Both the position numbers and the translations under genes were made by a program. Shown piece after piece: positions 43,041 to 51,263 of a DNA stretch of 64,000 bases (positions within the stretch are counted from its first letter, which is position 1; each line of letters begins with the position of its first letter). The DNA is taken from assembly GCA_947169155.1 (NCBI GenBank), contig CAMVON010000007.1, positions 47,057 to 111,056 on the forward strand, read 5' to 3'. Source of the DNA: an uncultured Clostridiaceae bacterium. Lineage in GTDB: Bacteria; Bacillota; Clostridia; TANB77; CAG-465. The notes beneath the pieces were generated by a model. The model was given only the letters and a program-made list of their open reading frames with translations, made no database searches and had not been told where the DNA came from.

Positions 43041-44372
43041 CTATATTACTTTAGCAAACAAATCATAATCGTTATAATCTATTATTTCTACTGTAGCATA
43101 ATCTCCAACTATAACTTTTGCTGCACTATCTTCATCTATTTTTATATATATTCTTCCGTCTACATCTGGTGCTTCAAGCATTGATCTACACACAAAATAT
43201 TCTTCTGTTTCATCTATATCTTCTACTATTACTTCATATGTTTTTCCAAGTCTTGCTTTATTCTTCTCTAAAGATATCTCTTTTTGTGCATCCATTAGAA
43301 TTTTTAGTCTTTTTTGCTTAGTATCTTCATCTAATTGTCCATCAAAATCATAACTTTTAGTGTTTTCTTCTGGTGAATATGTAAATGCTCCAAGTCTATC
43401 AAACTTAAGCTCTTTAATTCCCTCTACTAATTCTTCAAATTGTTCTTCAGTTTCTCCTGGGAATCCTACTATACAAGTTGTTCTTAGTATTGCATCTGGA
43501 CATAGTTCTCTTATTCTTGCTATTCTTTCATATATTAATTCTTTAGTGTCGTGTCTGTTCATATCCTTTAACATCTTGTTATTTAAATGTTGAATAGGGA
43601 TATCAAAATACTTACAAACTTTTGGATTATTTGCTATTTCTTCAATTAATTCATCTGTTGTCTCATATAGATACATATATAAAATTCTAATCCATTTTAC
43701 GCCTTCAATCTGGCTCATACGTCTTAAAAGTTCAGCAAGTTTTAGTTCACCATAAATATCTAGACCGTATTTTGATGTGTCTTGTGCAATAATGCAAAAT
43801 TCTTTTAAGCCTTGTTCTGCTAAGCCTTTTACTTCATCTAATATATCTTCCATTTGACGTGATTCAAATCCACCACGAATTAATGGTATTGCACAATAAC
43901 TACATTTGTTATCACATCCGTCTCCTATTCTTATATATGCTAGTGGGTAAGTTGAAGAAATAATTCTATTATTAAAATCTAGTTTTTGATCAAATTTATA
44001 ATGACTAAATATGTTGCTTTGACTAAAGAATTCTGTTATGATTTTTGAAAAATTGTTATATTCATCTACTCCTATTACAAGATCTACTTCTGGAAGTGAC
44101 TCATAAATCTCTTTTTTATATCTTTTTGCAAGACATCCTGTTACTATTAACGCTTTGCAGTTTCCATCTATTTTATAATCTGCCATCTCTAAAATTGTAT
44201 TTATTGCTTCTTCTTTTGCAGATTGTATAAAACCACATGTATTTACTACAATGATGTCTGCTTCTTCTACTTGGTTAGTTATATTGAAACCTTGAGACTT
44301 AAATATACCAAGTATCATTTCACTATCTACTTGGTTTTTAGTACAACCAAGTGTTACTAATCCTACATTCAT
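43041..44372 (-). CDS. rimO: Ribosomal protein S12 methylthiotransferase RimO
   Basis: 443 residues in three parts: UPF0004 domain with cluster cysteines in LVTLGCTKNQVDSE and VVNTCGFIQSAKEEA, radical SAM core with IGDGCDNKCSYCAIPLIRGG near 150, and a C-terminal TRAM domain from about 375. It adds a methylthio group to Asp88 of S12. The IRGG variant after the cluster fits RimO rather than MiaB. It forms an operon with rho. Confidence 0.94.
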   Translation of the reverse strand: MNVGLVTLGCTKNQVDSEMILGIFKSQGFNITNQVEEADIIVVNTCGFIQSAKEEAINTILEMADYKIDGNCKALIVTGCLAKRYKKEIYESLPEVDLVIGVDEYNNFSKIITEFFSQSNIFSHYKFDQKLDFNNRIISSTYPLAYIRIGDGCDNKCSYCAIPLIRGGFESRQMEDILDEVKGLAEQGLKEFCIIAQDTSKYGLDIYGELKLAELLRRMSQIEGVKWIRILYMYLYETTDELIEEIANNPKVCKYFDIPIQHLNNKMLKDMNRHDTKELIYERIARIRELCPDAILRTTCIVGFPGETEEQFEELVEGIKELKFDRLGAFTYSPEENTKSYDFDGQLDEDTKQKRLKILMDAQKEISLEKNKARLGKTYEVIVEDIDETEEYFVCRSMLEAPDVDGRIYIKIDEDSAAKVIVGDYATVEIIDYNDYDLFAKVI

Positions 44373-44426
44373 ATGTTTTCTCCTTTTTATGCAGATTGTA
44401 TTATACCATAAAACTCAAATAAAATA

Positions 44427-44464
44427 AAGAGAAAAGCCCTAGTTTCTAGGGATTTTTTCTCTTT
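44427..44464 (-). terminator. Terminator of the 44472-45074 gene
   Basis: Inner stem 44437-44442 with 44446-44451, extended by AAAGAGAAAA/TTTTTTCTCTTT arms; U-rich on both strands. Confidence 0.8.
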
Positions 44465-44471
44465 TACTTTA

Positions 44472-45074
44472 CTATTTAAAGAATAATGTAACTTTTTGTA
44501 TGTCTGAGCTACTTATGTAGTCTCCTACATTATATGTTACTAATTCATATTTTATTCCATATAATTTTAATATTTCAACTATTATTTCACTTTTAGCAAA
44601 AAATGTTCTTTCTTCATCTATTAGTTTATCTACATCCTTTATTGTATTTCTTCCTACAAAGTGATTTTTCCATACTTCTGGATACATATATCCAGACTTA
44701 TTATCATAACCTAATTCTTTTAGTTTTTCGTCTTCACCAAAAGCTATATAGTCATAAATACGTTTGTTAAAACTATATTTTTCTATTACTGCAAAATCAT
44801 CCTCACCATATGCTAAAAAAGCATCTTGAGCTACTCTTTTTGCAACTTTTCTTATTGTACTTTTATTTAAATCTGAATCTTCAAATTTAAAAAAGTTTGA
44901 AGATACAACACAAATATTATTGATATTATCATGAAGAATATCTACTTTGTGTTTAGCATCTTTTTCTTCACACTTTATATAATCTAGACCTTCAAATATT
45001 GATGTTATTTTTGATTCAATAAAATCTATTGTTTCATTATTAAAAATAATAATATTTGAAAATGTTTTACTCAT
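44472..45074 (-). CDS. Protein of unknown function downstream of dpaB
   Basis: 200 residues from ATG at 45074, which GGTGAT selects over an in-frame TTG at 45086. Soluble, with a strand-rich start (SNIIIFNNETIDFIESKITS) and an acidic middle. I recognise no family. It follows dpaB by 41 bases and precedes a terminator, so it may be expressed with dpaB during sporulation (inference). Confidence 0.65.
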   Translation of the reverse strand: MSKTFSNIIIFNNETIDFIESKITSIFEGLDYIKCEEKDAKHKVDILHDNINNICVVSSNFFKFEDSDLNKSTIRKVAKRVAQDAFLAYGEDDFAVIEKYSFNKRIYDYIAFGEDEKLKELGYDNKSGYMYPEVWKNHFVGRNTIKDVDKLIDEERTFFAKSEIIVEILKLYGIKYELVTYNVGDYISSSDIQKVTLFFK

Positions 45075-45115
45075 TGTTATCACCAATAAAAGTATATATT
45101 AAGGCTAAGAATTTG

Positions 45116-45685
45116 TCAAACAAGAAGTGGCTCTATCTGTCTATTTTCAAGTGCAAGTTTTGTCGTTTCTATTACCTTACTATAATCTAGCACAAGTGAC
45201 TTTGGCTTTTTTAGGTAATCATCTTGACCAAATGGTACAAAATAGAAATTCTTTTTATCGAGCAAAATGCCAATATTTTGAAGGTTTGCTCCTAGTCCAT
45301 CATTTGTACTTATCCCTATTACAACCGGCTTGTTATTCCTAATATGGCTCTTTACAGCCATAGTTACAGCTGTATCTGTAATGCCATGTGCAAGTTTTGC
45401 TACTGTATTTCCTGTACATGGTGCAATTATTATTATATCTACCATGTTTTTTGGTCCAATAGGCTCAGCTTTTACAATATTATCTATTATATCTTGTCCT
45501 GTTTCATTAGTTAACATATCTATAAATTCTTCTTTTTTGTAAAATCTTGTATCATATGTTTTGGAGATTATTGGAATAATTTTTTCAGCATGCTCTTTTT
45601 TTAGACTTTGTATTAATGATTGCACTTTTGGATAGTTACAAAAAGAACCTGTTATACAAAGCCCAATTTTAATATTTTTTAGCAT
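45116..45685 (-). CDS. dpaB: Dipicolinate synthase subunit B
   Basis: 189 residues of the flavoprotein fold: KIGLCITGSFCNYPKVQSLI at 6-25, then VDIIIIAPCTGNTVAKLAHGITDTAVTMA at about 82-110, and FVPFGQDDYLKKPKSLV. It is SpoVFB/DpaB, partner of DpaA in making dipicolinic acid. AGGAGGTGG precedes the start. It is 23 kb from dpaA, which is unusual. Confidence 0.94.
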   Translation of the reverse strand: MLKNIKIGLCITGSFCNYPKVQSLIQSLKKEHAEKIIPIISKTYDTRFYKKEEFIDMLTNETGQDIIDNIVKAEPIGPKNMVDIIIIAPCTGNTVAKLAHGITDTAVTMAVKSHIRNNKPVVIGISTNDGLGANLQNIGILLDKKNFYFVPFGQDDYLKKPKSLVLDYSKVIETTKLALENRQIEPLLV

Positions 45686-45731
45686 TTTCCACCTCCTATT
45701 ACATTTTATGAAGATGTTTTATTTAAGTGCT

Positions 45732-45757
45732 AAAAAAGAAGAGGTTTCCCTCTTCTT
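45732..45757 (-). terminator. Terminator of lexA
   Basis: Perfect 9-bp stem (45736-45744 with 45749-45757), GAAA loop in the RNA, U-run on the minus strand. Confidence 0.92.
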
Positions 45758-45767
45758 ATTATTTCTT

Positions 45768-46376
45768 TTATATTTTTCTAAATAGACCAACTACTTTTCC
45801 AAGTATTTGACAGTCTCTAACAATTATTGGTTCCATTGTGGAATTTTGTGGTTGAAGTCTTATATGATCTTTTTCCTTATAGAAAGTTTTAACTGTAGCT
45901 TCCCCTTCAATCATTGCAACTACTATTTCACCATTTCTAGCAGTAGATTGTTTAGATACTATGATATAGTCTCCATTATTAATTCCTGCTTCAATCATTG
46001 ATTCACCTTGTACTTTTAGTATAAAGTTATCATTATGTAATGCATCTTTTGAGAAGAAAGATTCTCCAATTGTCATATAATCTTCAATATTCTCTGTTGC
46101 AAGTATTGGTTCACCTGCTGCAACTTTTCCTACAATTGGTACAGATATAGTAGATTCTGTTCCAACAACTTTTATAGCTCTTGTTTTTAAATCTCCTTTA
46201 TCTATATATCCTTTTTCTGCTAAGCGCCAGATATATTGATGTGCAGATGATGTAGATTTAAATCCTAGTGCTGCACATATCTCTCTTACAGATGGTGGAT
46301 AACCAGTATCCTTTATTTGTTCTTTGATATATTCTAAAACTTTTTGCTCTTTGTCATTTAAAGTTGTATTATTCAT
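45768..46376 (-). CDS. lexA: SOS repressor LexA
   Basis: 202 residues from ATG at 46376, set by GGAGGAGG; an in-frame TTG at 46394 lies at that site. An N-terminal winged helix (PPSVREICAALGFKSTSSAH) is followed by the S24 peptidase half: cleavage site Ala87-Gly88 in VGKVAAGEP, catalytic Ser126 in QGESMIEAG and Lys163 in EATVKTF. RecA filaments trigger self-cleavage and SOS release. Two LexA-type boxes overlap its promoter, so it represses itself. Confidence 0.96.
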   Translation of the reverse strand: MNNTTLNDKEQKVLEYIKEQIKDTGYPPSVREICAALGFKSTSSAHQYIWRLAEKGYIDKGDLKTRAIKVVGTESTISVPIVGKVAAGEPILATENIEDYMTIGESFFSKDALHNDNFILKVQGESMIEAGINNGDYIIVSKQSTARNGEIVVAMIEGEATVKTFYKEKDHIRLQPQNSTMEPIIVRDCQILGKVVGLFRKI

Positions 46377-46391
46377 ATTAACATCCTCCTC

Positions 46392-46405
46392 CAAACTAAT
46401 GTTTG
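46392..46405 (-). promoter_or_regulatory. LexA box 1, at the transcription start
   Basis: CAAACTAATGTTTG is a perfect 14-bp palindrome of the CRAAC-N4-GTTYG type, placed just downstream of the -10 element. Confidence 0.8.
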
Positions 46406-46412
46406 TATCAAA

Positions 46413-46441
46413 ATTATATCATGAAGAAAAATTGTTGTCAA
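46413..46441 (-). promoter_or_regulatory. Consensus sigma-A promoter of lexA
   Basis: On the minus strand: TTGACA (46436-46441), 17-base spacer, TATAAT (46413-46418), both perfect. It is flanked by the two LexA boxes. Confidence 0.9.
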
Positions 46442-46452
46442 ACAAAAGTTCG
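46439..46452 (-). promoter_or_regulatory. LexA box 2, overlapping the -35 element
   Basis: CAAACAAAAGTTCG fits CRAAC-N4-GTTCG and shares three bases with the -35 hexamer. Confidence 0.75.
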
Positions 46453-46464
46453 ATTTTTATGTAA

Positions 46465-46821
46465 TTATTTTAAATATTCTTGCCATTCTTTTTCTTTAAA
46501 TCCGTTTAGAACAAACTCATCTGTTACAATTATTGGTCTTTTAACTAACATTCCATCACTTGCAAGTAATGCTATTTTTTCTTCTTCAGACATATTTGGA
46601 AGCTTTTTTGTAAGCTCCATTTGTCTATAAAGCATACCACTTGTGTTAAAAAATTTGTTTGCCTCTTTACCACTAATTTTTATCCATTTTGTTAGCTCTT
46701 TAATTGTAGGATTATTTTCTACAATATGACGTTCTATATATTTTATATTATTATCGTCTAAGTACTTTTTTGCTTTTTGGCAAGTTGTACATTTTGGATA
46801 CCATATAAATAATACTTCCAT
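46465..46821 (-). CDS. ArsC/Spx-family thioredoxin-fold protein
   Basis: 118 residues. The redox motif is WYPKCTTCQKAKKYLDDNNI (CxxC near residues 11-14), followed by FNTSGMLYRQMEL, then LASDGMLVKRPIIV, standard for the ArsC/Spx/MgsR family. Whether it is an arsenate reductase or an Spx-like regulator cannot be told; the Arg-Pro (KRP) region fits both. It lies between pfkA and lexA. Confidence 0.88.
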   Translation of the reverse strand: MEVLFIWYPKCTTCQKAKKYLDDNNIKYIERHIVENNPTIKELTKWIKISGKEANKFFNTSGMLYRQMELTKKLPNMSEEEKIALLASDGMLVKRPIIVTDEFVLNGFKEKEWQEYLK

Positions 46822-46829
46822 AAATTCTC

Positions 46830-47909
46830 CTATTCTTCAACTCCTAAGAATATTCCCATATCTCTAGCTGTCTTACATAGATCATCATTTTCAAAATCTA
46901 GAAGACGTGGAACTCTGTCTTTAGGGAATTCAACTTTTTCTACTTTTCCACCTTTCATACCTACTATATATCCAGGTTTATTTTCAATTAGAAGTTTTGC
47001 AGCTGCATTTCCAAGTTGTGCTCCAAGAATAATATCTTGAGTTGTAGGTTCTCCACCTCTTTGAATGTGTCCTAGAACTGTTGCTCTTGTTTCATATCCT
47101 GTTAATTGTTCAATTTGAGCAGCAAGTTTTTGAGAAACACCACCATATCTTTTTTGTTCAAAACTATCTTTAACTAGTTTTGCAATAGTTTCTTCTCCGC
47201 CTTCTTCTTTTGCAGCTTCAGAAATTGCAATAATAACATATCTTTTTCCAGATTTCATTATTTCATCTACTCTGTTACATACTGCTTTAAGATTATAGTC
47301 ATGTTCTGGTAGAAGAATTATATCTGCTCCTGCTGCAAATCCAGCATAAAGTGTTAAATATCCTGAAGTTCTTCCCATAAGCTCAACTACCATTACTCTT
47401 CTGTGAGAATATGCAGTAGTAATAAGTCTTCTTATAGCTTCAACTGCAGCTTCTATTGCTGTTTGGAAACCTATAGTAGGTTCAGATGCAGACATATCAT
47501 TGTCTATTGTTTTAGGAATACCTACTGTTGGCATACCATGCTCAAAAATAACTCTTGCAGAGTCTAGTGTACCATCTCCACCAACTACTACCATTCCTTC
47601 TACACCTTGTGCTCTTAATTTTTTAATACCTTCATCAGTTCTGTCATCAAAACCACCAGTTTTTTTGTTGTAATAATGGAATGGGCATTCTTTATTTGAA
47701 GATCCAAGCATTGTTCCTCCTTGAATTTCAATATTTCTTACTGTATCTACTGTTAGTGGAATATAATTTCCTTCAACAAATCCGATGTATCCATCTGTAA
47801 CACCTATAGTTTCAATTCCGTGTGTGTTTGCAGTCATAACTATTGCTTTAATTGCACTGTTAAGTCCTGCGCAGTCTCCACCTGCTGTCATAATAGCAAT
47901 TTTTTTCAT
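46830..47909 (-). CDS. pfkA: 6-phosphofructokinase
   Basis: 359 residues of the PFK fold. GGDCAGLNSAI at 10-20 binds the phosphoryl donor; GGDGT at 110-114; IPKTIDNDM with catalytic Asp at 131-139. G113 (E. coli G104) predicts ATP use, while K133 (E. coli position 124) is the residue common in PPi-type enzymes. G with K together is seen in some ATP-dependent group III enzymes, so ATP is favoured but PPi is not excluded. It follows the epimerase-AlkD fusion by 15 bases and precedes the ArsC-like gene by eight. Confidence 0.92.
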   Translation of the reverse strand: MKKIAIMTAGGDCAGLNSAIKAIVMTANTHGIETIGVTDGYIGFVEGNYIPLTVDTVRNIEIQGGTMLGSSNKECPFHYYNKKTGGFDDRTDEGIKKLRAQGVEGMVVVGGDGTLDSARVIFEHGMPTVGIPKTIDNDMSASEPTIGFQTAIEAAVEAIRRLITTAYSHRRVMVVELMGRTSGYLTLYAGFAAGADIILLPEHDYNLKAVCNRVDEIMKSGKRYVIIAISEAAKEEGGEETIAKLVKDSFEQKRYGGVSQKLAAQIEQLTGYETRATVLGHIQRGGEPTTQDIILGAQLGNAAAKLLIENKPGYIVGMKGGKVEKVEFPKDRVPRLLDFENDDLCKTARDMGIFLGVEE

Positions 47910-47924
47910 AACTTTTACATCTCC

Positions 47925-49283
47925 TTATTCTAGTTCTAGCTTTTCAAGCTTAGTCATTTTTTCCGTAGCATAAGATTTTAATATGCTTGGAAGTTTTTGT
48001 TTTTTGTTTTTTTGTTTTAAATACTCTAAAGTCTCTTTAGGGCATGTTTTATATAGCTCTCTTAACATCCATCCATTTGCTTTTTGAGTTAAATGGAATG
48101 TGTCAAAAAAGTTATCATCTATAACTTTAAATACAACTTCTTTTCTTGCTTCCTTTGCAAGATACAAAAGAGAAACGAGACCAATACGTCTAATCCATAT
48201 GTTTTCATTTTTTGTATAATGTCTTAGAGTTTTATATATATTATTATCTTCTTCATCTAGAAGTTGTTTTCCTATTGCCTTTGGCACAAGTGTATCTGTT
48301 AGGTCCCAATTATTGATATATTCAATATTAGTATCTATAATATCTTTTATCTCTTTAGCATTCTTCTTGTTTGCTTTATGTGCTAACATATAACCACTTA
48401 TTGCTCTATACTCATGAATAGGACTTTTTAGTAGCCATTCAAAATTAGCTCGTGACAATGTATTATACCACACTTTTTCAATTTTGCGTAGTCTTGGAAC
48501 TTTAATTCCTAATAAAATGTCATTTTCTCCATATCCACCAGGTACAATTTGCAAAGTTCTTTTTTGAAAATTAATATCTCCTTCTCTAGGGCAACTGTGT
48601 ATTTGAGTTTGTATAGTTAGTCTATCTAATCTATCATATAGCTCGTCTTCATGCTTTGTAAAATAACTACCAACGACAAAACTATCACATCCCATATCTG
48701 TTGGCTTTCCAATAGTTTCATCATTTACTCCGCCATCTACTTGTACTATAATTTTGTCTTTATATCTATCTTTTAATTGTTTGATTTTTTCATTTGCAGA
48801 ATCTATATATTTTTGCATACCATATCCAGGTTCTACTGACATAACCAATACTTTATCTATGTCCTTAATATATGTGTCTATTTCTTCTACTTTTGTATTA
48901 GGTTTTATAGCTATTCCTATTTTTACAGTTTTATCTTTTTTCTTAAGCTCTTTTAAATATTTTAATGCATTTTCAAAACCTTTACATTCAATATGTATTG
49001 TTATATCTTTTGAGCCTTGAGAATATGCACTATCTATGTATCCATCTTCTTTTGGATATTCACACATTAGATGTGTATCTACATAATAGTCTTTATTTGT
49101 TACTATTTTTATTTTTTCTATATCTATTCCTGTATTTGGCACAAAAACTTTATCCATAACATCAAAATGTATAGTTATTGATATTTGTTCATCCTTAATG
49201 TGATCTTTTTTATAACTATCAACTTTTTTTAAGAAGTTTGGAATATCATCACAATTTAATAATGATATTGATAAATTTTTCAT
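47925..49283 (-). CDS. Ribulose-phosphate 3-epimerase-like domain fused to an AlkD-type DNA glycosylase
   Basis: 452 residues, one frame. Residues 1-222 match pentulose-phosphate 3-epimerase: HFDVMDKVFVPN with H39 and D41, H71 in DTHLMCEYP, VLVMSVEPGYGMQ, and D183 in VDGGVN, so all metal and catalytic residues remain. Residues about 230-452 match AlkD-family HEAT-like DNA alkylation repair: PGGYGENDILLGIKVPRLRK, then W326 and D330 in NNWDLTDTLVPKAIG (AlkD Trp109/Asp113 spacing), WIRRIGLV and W405 in KANGWMLREL. AAGGAGG precedes the start. The two activities have no obvious link. It lies upstream of pfkA. Confidence 0.92.
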   Translation of the reverse strand: MKNLSISLLNCDDIPNFLKKVDSYKKDHIKDEQISITIHFDVMDKVFVPNTGIDIEKIKIVTNKDYYVDTHLMCEYPKEDGYIDSAYSQGSKDITIHIECKGFENALKYLKELKKKDKTVKIGIAIKPNTKVEEIDTYIKDIDKVLVMSVEPGYGMQKYIDSANEKIKQLKDRYKDKIIVQVDGGVNDETIGKPTDMGCDSFVVGSYFTKHEDELYDRLDRLTIQTQIHSCPREGDINFQKRTLQIVPGGYGENDILLGIKVPRLRKIEKVWYNTLSRANFEWLLKSPIHEYRAISGYMLAHKANKKNAKEIKDIIDTNIEYINNWDLTDTLVPKAIGKQLLDEEDNNIYKTLRHYTKNENIWIRRIGLVSLLYLAKEARKEVVFKVIDDNFFDTFHLTQKANGWMLRELYKTCPKETLEYLKQKNKKQKLPSILKSYATEKMTKLEKLELE

Positions 49284-49413
49284 AATTTACCTCCTTTTTG
49301 GATACCATTTCTACTATACTATAATTATTTTTTTATTTCAATATTTTTTATATTATTATTTTAACTTTTTTAATATTTTTTTAACAAATTAATATAATTA
49401 AATAGGTGATTAT

Positions 49414-50202
49414 ATGTATTATACTATTACTAAAAAAAATATTATTGTAACAAGCATTACTCTTCTTTCTCTTGTTATATTTTCATTGATGTTTAAAGTT
49501 TTTGCAAAAGATACTTCTTGGGGATTATGTTTTAGAGAAAAAAATGTAGCACCTGACGGAAATGCAACAGTTGAAGAACTTGCAAAATATAATGCGTACT
49601 ATATGGACAAAACTGATGAAAAGAAAATTTATTTAACTTTTGATGTAGGTTATGAGGCAGGATTTACAAATACTATATTGGATACTTTAAGATCTGAAAA
49701 CGTTCCTGCTGCTTTTTTTGTTGTTGGTAATTTTTTTGATAGTGATCCAGATACTATTAAAAGAATGGTAGATGATGGTCATATTGTAGCAAACCACACA
49801 CTAACTCATCCAGATATGTCTAAAATGTCTACTTTTGAAGATTTTAAAGACCAAATAGTACCAAACGAAGAAAAATATAAAGCTATAACAGGTAAAGATA
49901 TGAAAAAGTATTATAGACCGCCTCAAGGAATCTATAATACTAAAAATCTTGAAGATGCAAATAATCTTGGTTATAAAACTATATTTTGGTCAGTAGCATA
50001 TGTAGATTGGTTAAAAGATAAACAGCCATCTGGTAGTGATGCGATGGAAACATTAATGTCTCGTGTACACCCTGGTGCTATTGTTTTACTACACTCTACT
50101 TCAAAAACTAATTCTGAAATACTAAAAGAGTTTATAGTTTCTCTAAAAGAGCAAGGATATGAATTTTGTACACTTGATGATTTAACAAATAAACAAAGCT
50201 AA
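49414..50202 (+). CDS. pdaA: PdaA-type polysaccharide deacetylase
   Basis: 262 residues. An uncleaved-looking N-terminal hydrophobic segment at 9-30 is followed by the NodB domain: LTFDVGYEAGFTN (D77), HTLTHPDM (H128 and H132), YYRPPQGIYN, and HPGAIVLLHST. This is the form of PdaA, which makes muramic delta-lactam in spore cortex together with CwlD. AGGTGAT precedes the start. It is monocistronic. Confidence 0.92.
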   Translation: MYYTITKKNIIVTSITLLSLVIFSLMFKVFAKDTSWGLCFREKNVAPDGNATVEELAKYNAYYMDKTDEKKIYLTFDVGYEAGFTNTILDTLRSENVPAAFFVVGNFFDSDPDTIKRMVDDGHIVANHTLTHPDMSKMSTFEDFKDQIVPNEEKYKAITGKDMKKYYRPPQGIYNTKNLEDANNLGYKTIFWSVAYVDWLKDKQPSGSDAMETLMSRVHPGAIVLLHSTSKTNSEILKEFIVSLKEQGYEFCTLDDLTNKQS

Positions 50203-50227
50203 AAAAACATAAGGCCGAAGCCTTATG
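50201..50227 (-). terminator. Terminator with UUCG loop
   Basis: 8-bp stem (50208-50215 with 50220-50227), UUCG tetraloop in the minus-strand RNA, U7 tail. It overlaps the stop of the LRR-dockerin gene and also follows pdaA. Confidence 0.92.
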
Positions 50228-51134
50228 CATTTGTTTTATATATTTCTAGGATTAGAGAAGCATCATTTGCATCTAATAATCCATTTCTGTCTATATCTGC
50301 TATTTGAATTTCTCTTTTTGTAGCTGATTCATTTTTATATCTTTCTAAAACTAGAGAAGCATCATTTGCATCAACTACTCCATTACCATCTAAGTCTCCT
50401 ATCTTATTTACTCCTTTGACATATGCCCCAACCCATGCTTGACCCATATACTCACTATCTTGTTGAGGTATTATTACTTTTCCTTCATAGCCTTCAAAAG
50501 TATCATTACTTACTTGCGGAGCTGTTGGAGAAGTAAACTCAATTTGAGGTAATGCACATCCTTCAAATGCTCTGCTTCCTATAGATCTTATTTTATTTGT
50601 AAATATAATACTTGTTATACCAGTCATTGATGAACACCCTTTAAATGCTTCATTTCCAATGCTTTCAACATTATCTAAATTTATTTTCATTATTGCTGTG
50701 CAACCTTCAAAAGCTTTATTTCCAATTGTTTTTGTAGTACTACTTAGAGTTATACTTGTTATTAATGTACATCCGGAAAATGCCTCATCTCCAATTGAAA
50801 TTAAAGATGAAGGAAGAGTTAGACCACCAGTAATTTTATTTACATTTTTAAAAGCTCTAGCCCCTATTCTTGTAACAGTATATTCTTCTAAAGTCTCTGG
50901 AATAATATTTGAGTAGAACTCACCAGTATAGGACGTAATTGTACACGTTTTTGGTCCATCATTATTTATTTCATATGTATAGTATTTTTCCATATCTGTG
51001 CCATTTGGTGCTTGAATAAAAACTATATTATCATCATCTTCTTGTTCTTCTGTTTGATCTGCTCGTACTGTAGTATATATACTAACTACAACAAACAGCA
51101 TAACACTTAGTGCTAGTATTGTTCTTTTTTTCAT
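50223..51134 (-). CDS. Secreted leucine-rich-repeat protein with a dockerin
   Basis: 303 residues from ATG at 51134 (AGGAGTGAG upstream). A signal peptide (MKKRTILALSVMLFVVVSI) ends near residue 25. Residues about 85-200 are BspA-type LRR repeats (IGDEAFSGCTLITSITL, IGNKAFEGCTAIMKINL, IGNEAFKGCSSM). The last 60 residues form a type I dockerin with two calcium loops (GDLDGNGVVDANDASLVLER and ADIDRNGLLDANDASLILEI). It is probably displayed through a cohesin partner (inference). No cohesin gene is in the window. Confidence 0.92.
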   Translation of the reverse strand: MKKRTILALSVMLFVVVSIYTTVRADQTEEQEDDDNIVFIQAPNGTDMEKYYTYEINNDGPKTCTITSYTGEFYSNIIPETLEEYTVTRIGARAFKNVNKITGGLTLPSSLISIGDEAFSGCTLITSITLSSTTKTIGNKAFEGCTAIMKINLDNVESIGNEAFKGCSSMTGITSIIFTNKIRSIGSRAFEGCALPQIEFTSPTAPQVSNDTFEGYEGKVIIPQQDSEYMGQAWVGAYVKGVNKIGDLDGNGVVDANDASLVLERYKNESATKREIQIADIDRNGLLDANDASLILEIYKTNA

Positions 51135-51207
51135 ATACTCACTCCTACTAAAAGGACACACTCACCTTTATATTATGATTTTATCTTAAAGTGCCAAATA
51201 ATTCAAT

Positions 51208-51250
51208 AAAAAATGCTACATAGCTATTATAATAATAGTTTATGTAACAT
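51208..51250 (-). terminator. Terminator of lepA
   Basis: Long imperfect stem (51214-51226 region with 51238-51250), U6 tail on the minus strand. Confidence 0.72.
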
Positions 51251-51263
51251 TTTTTTAATATTT

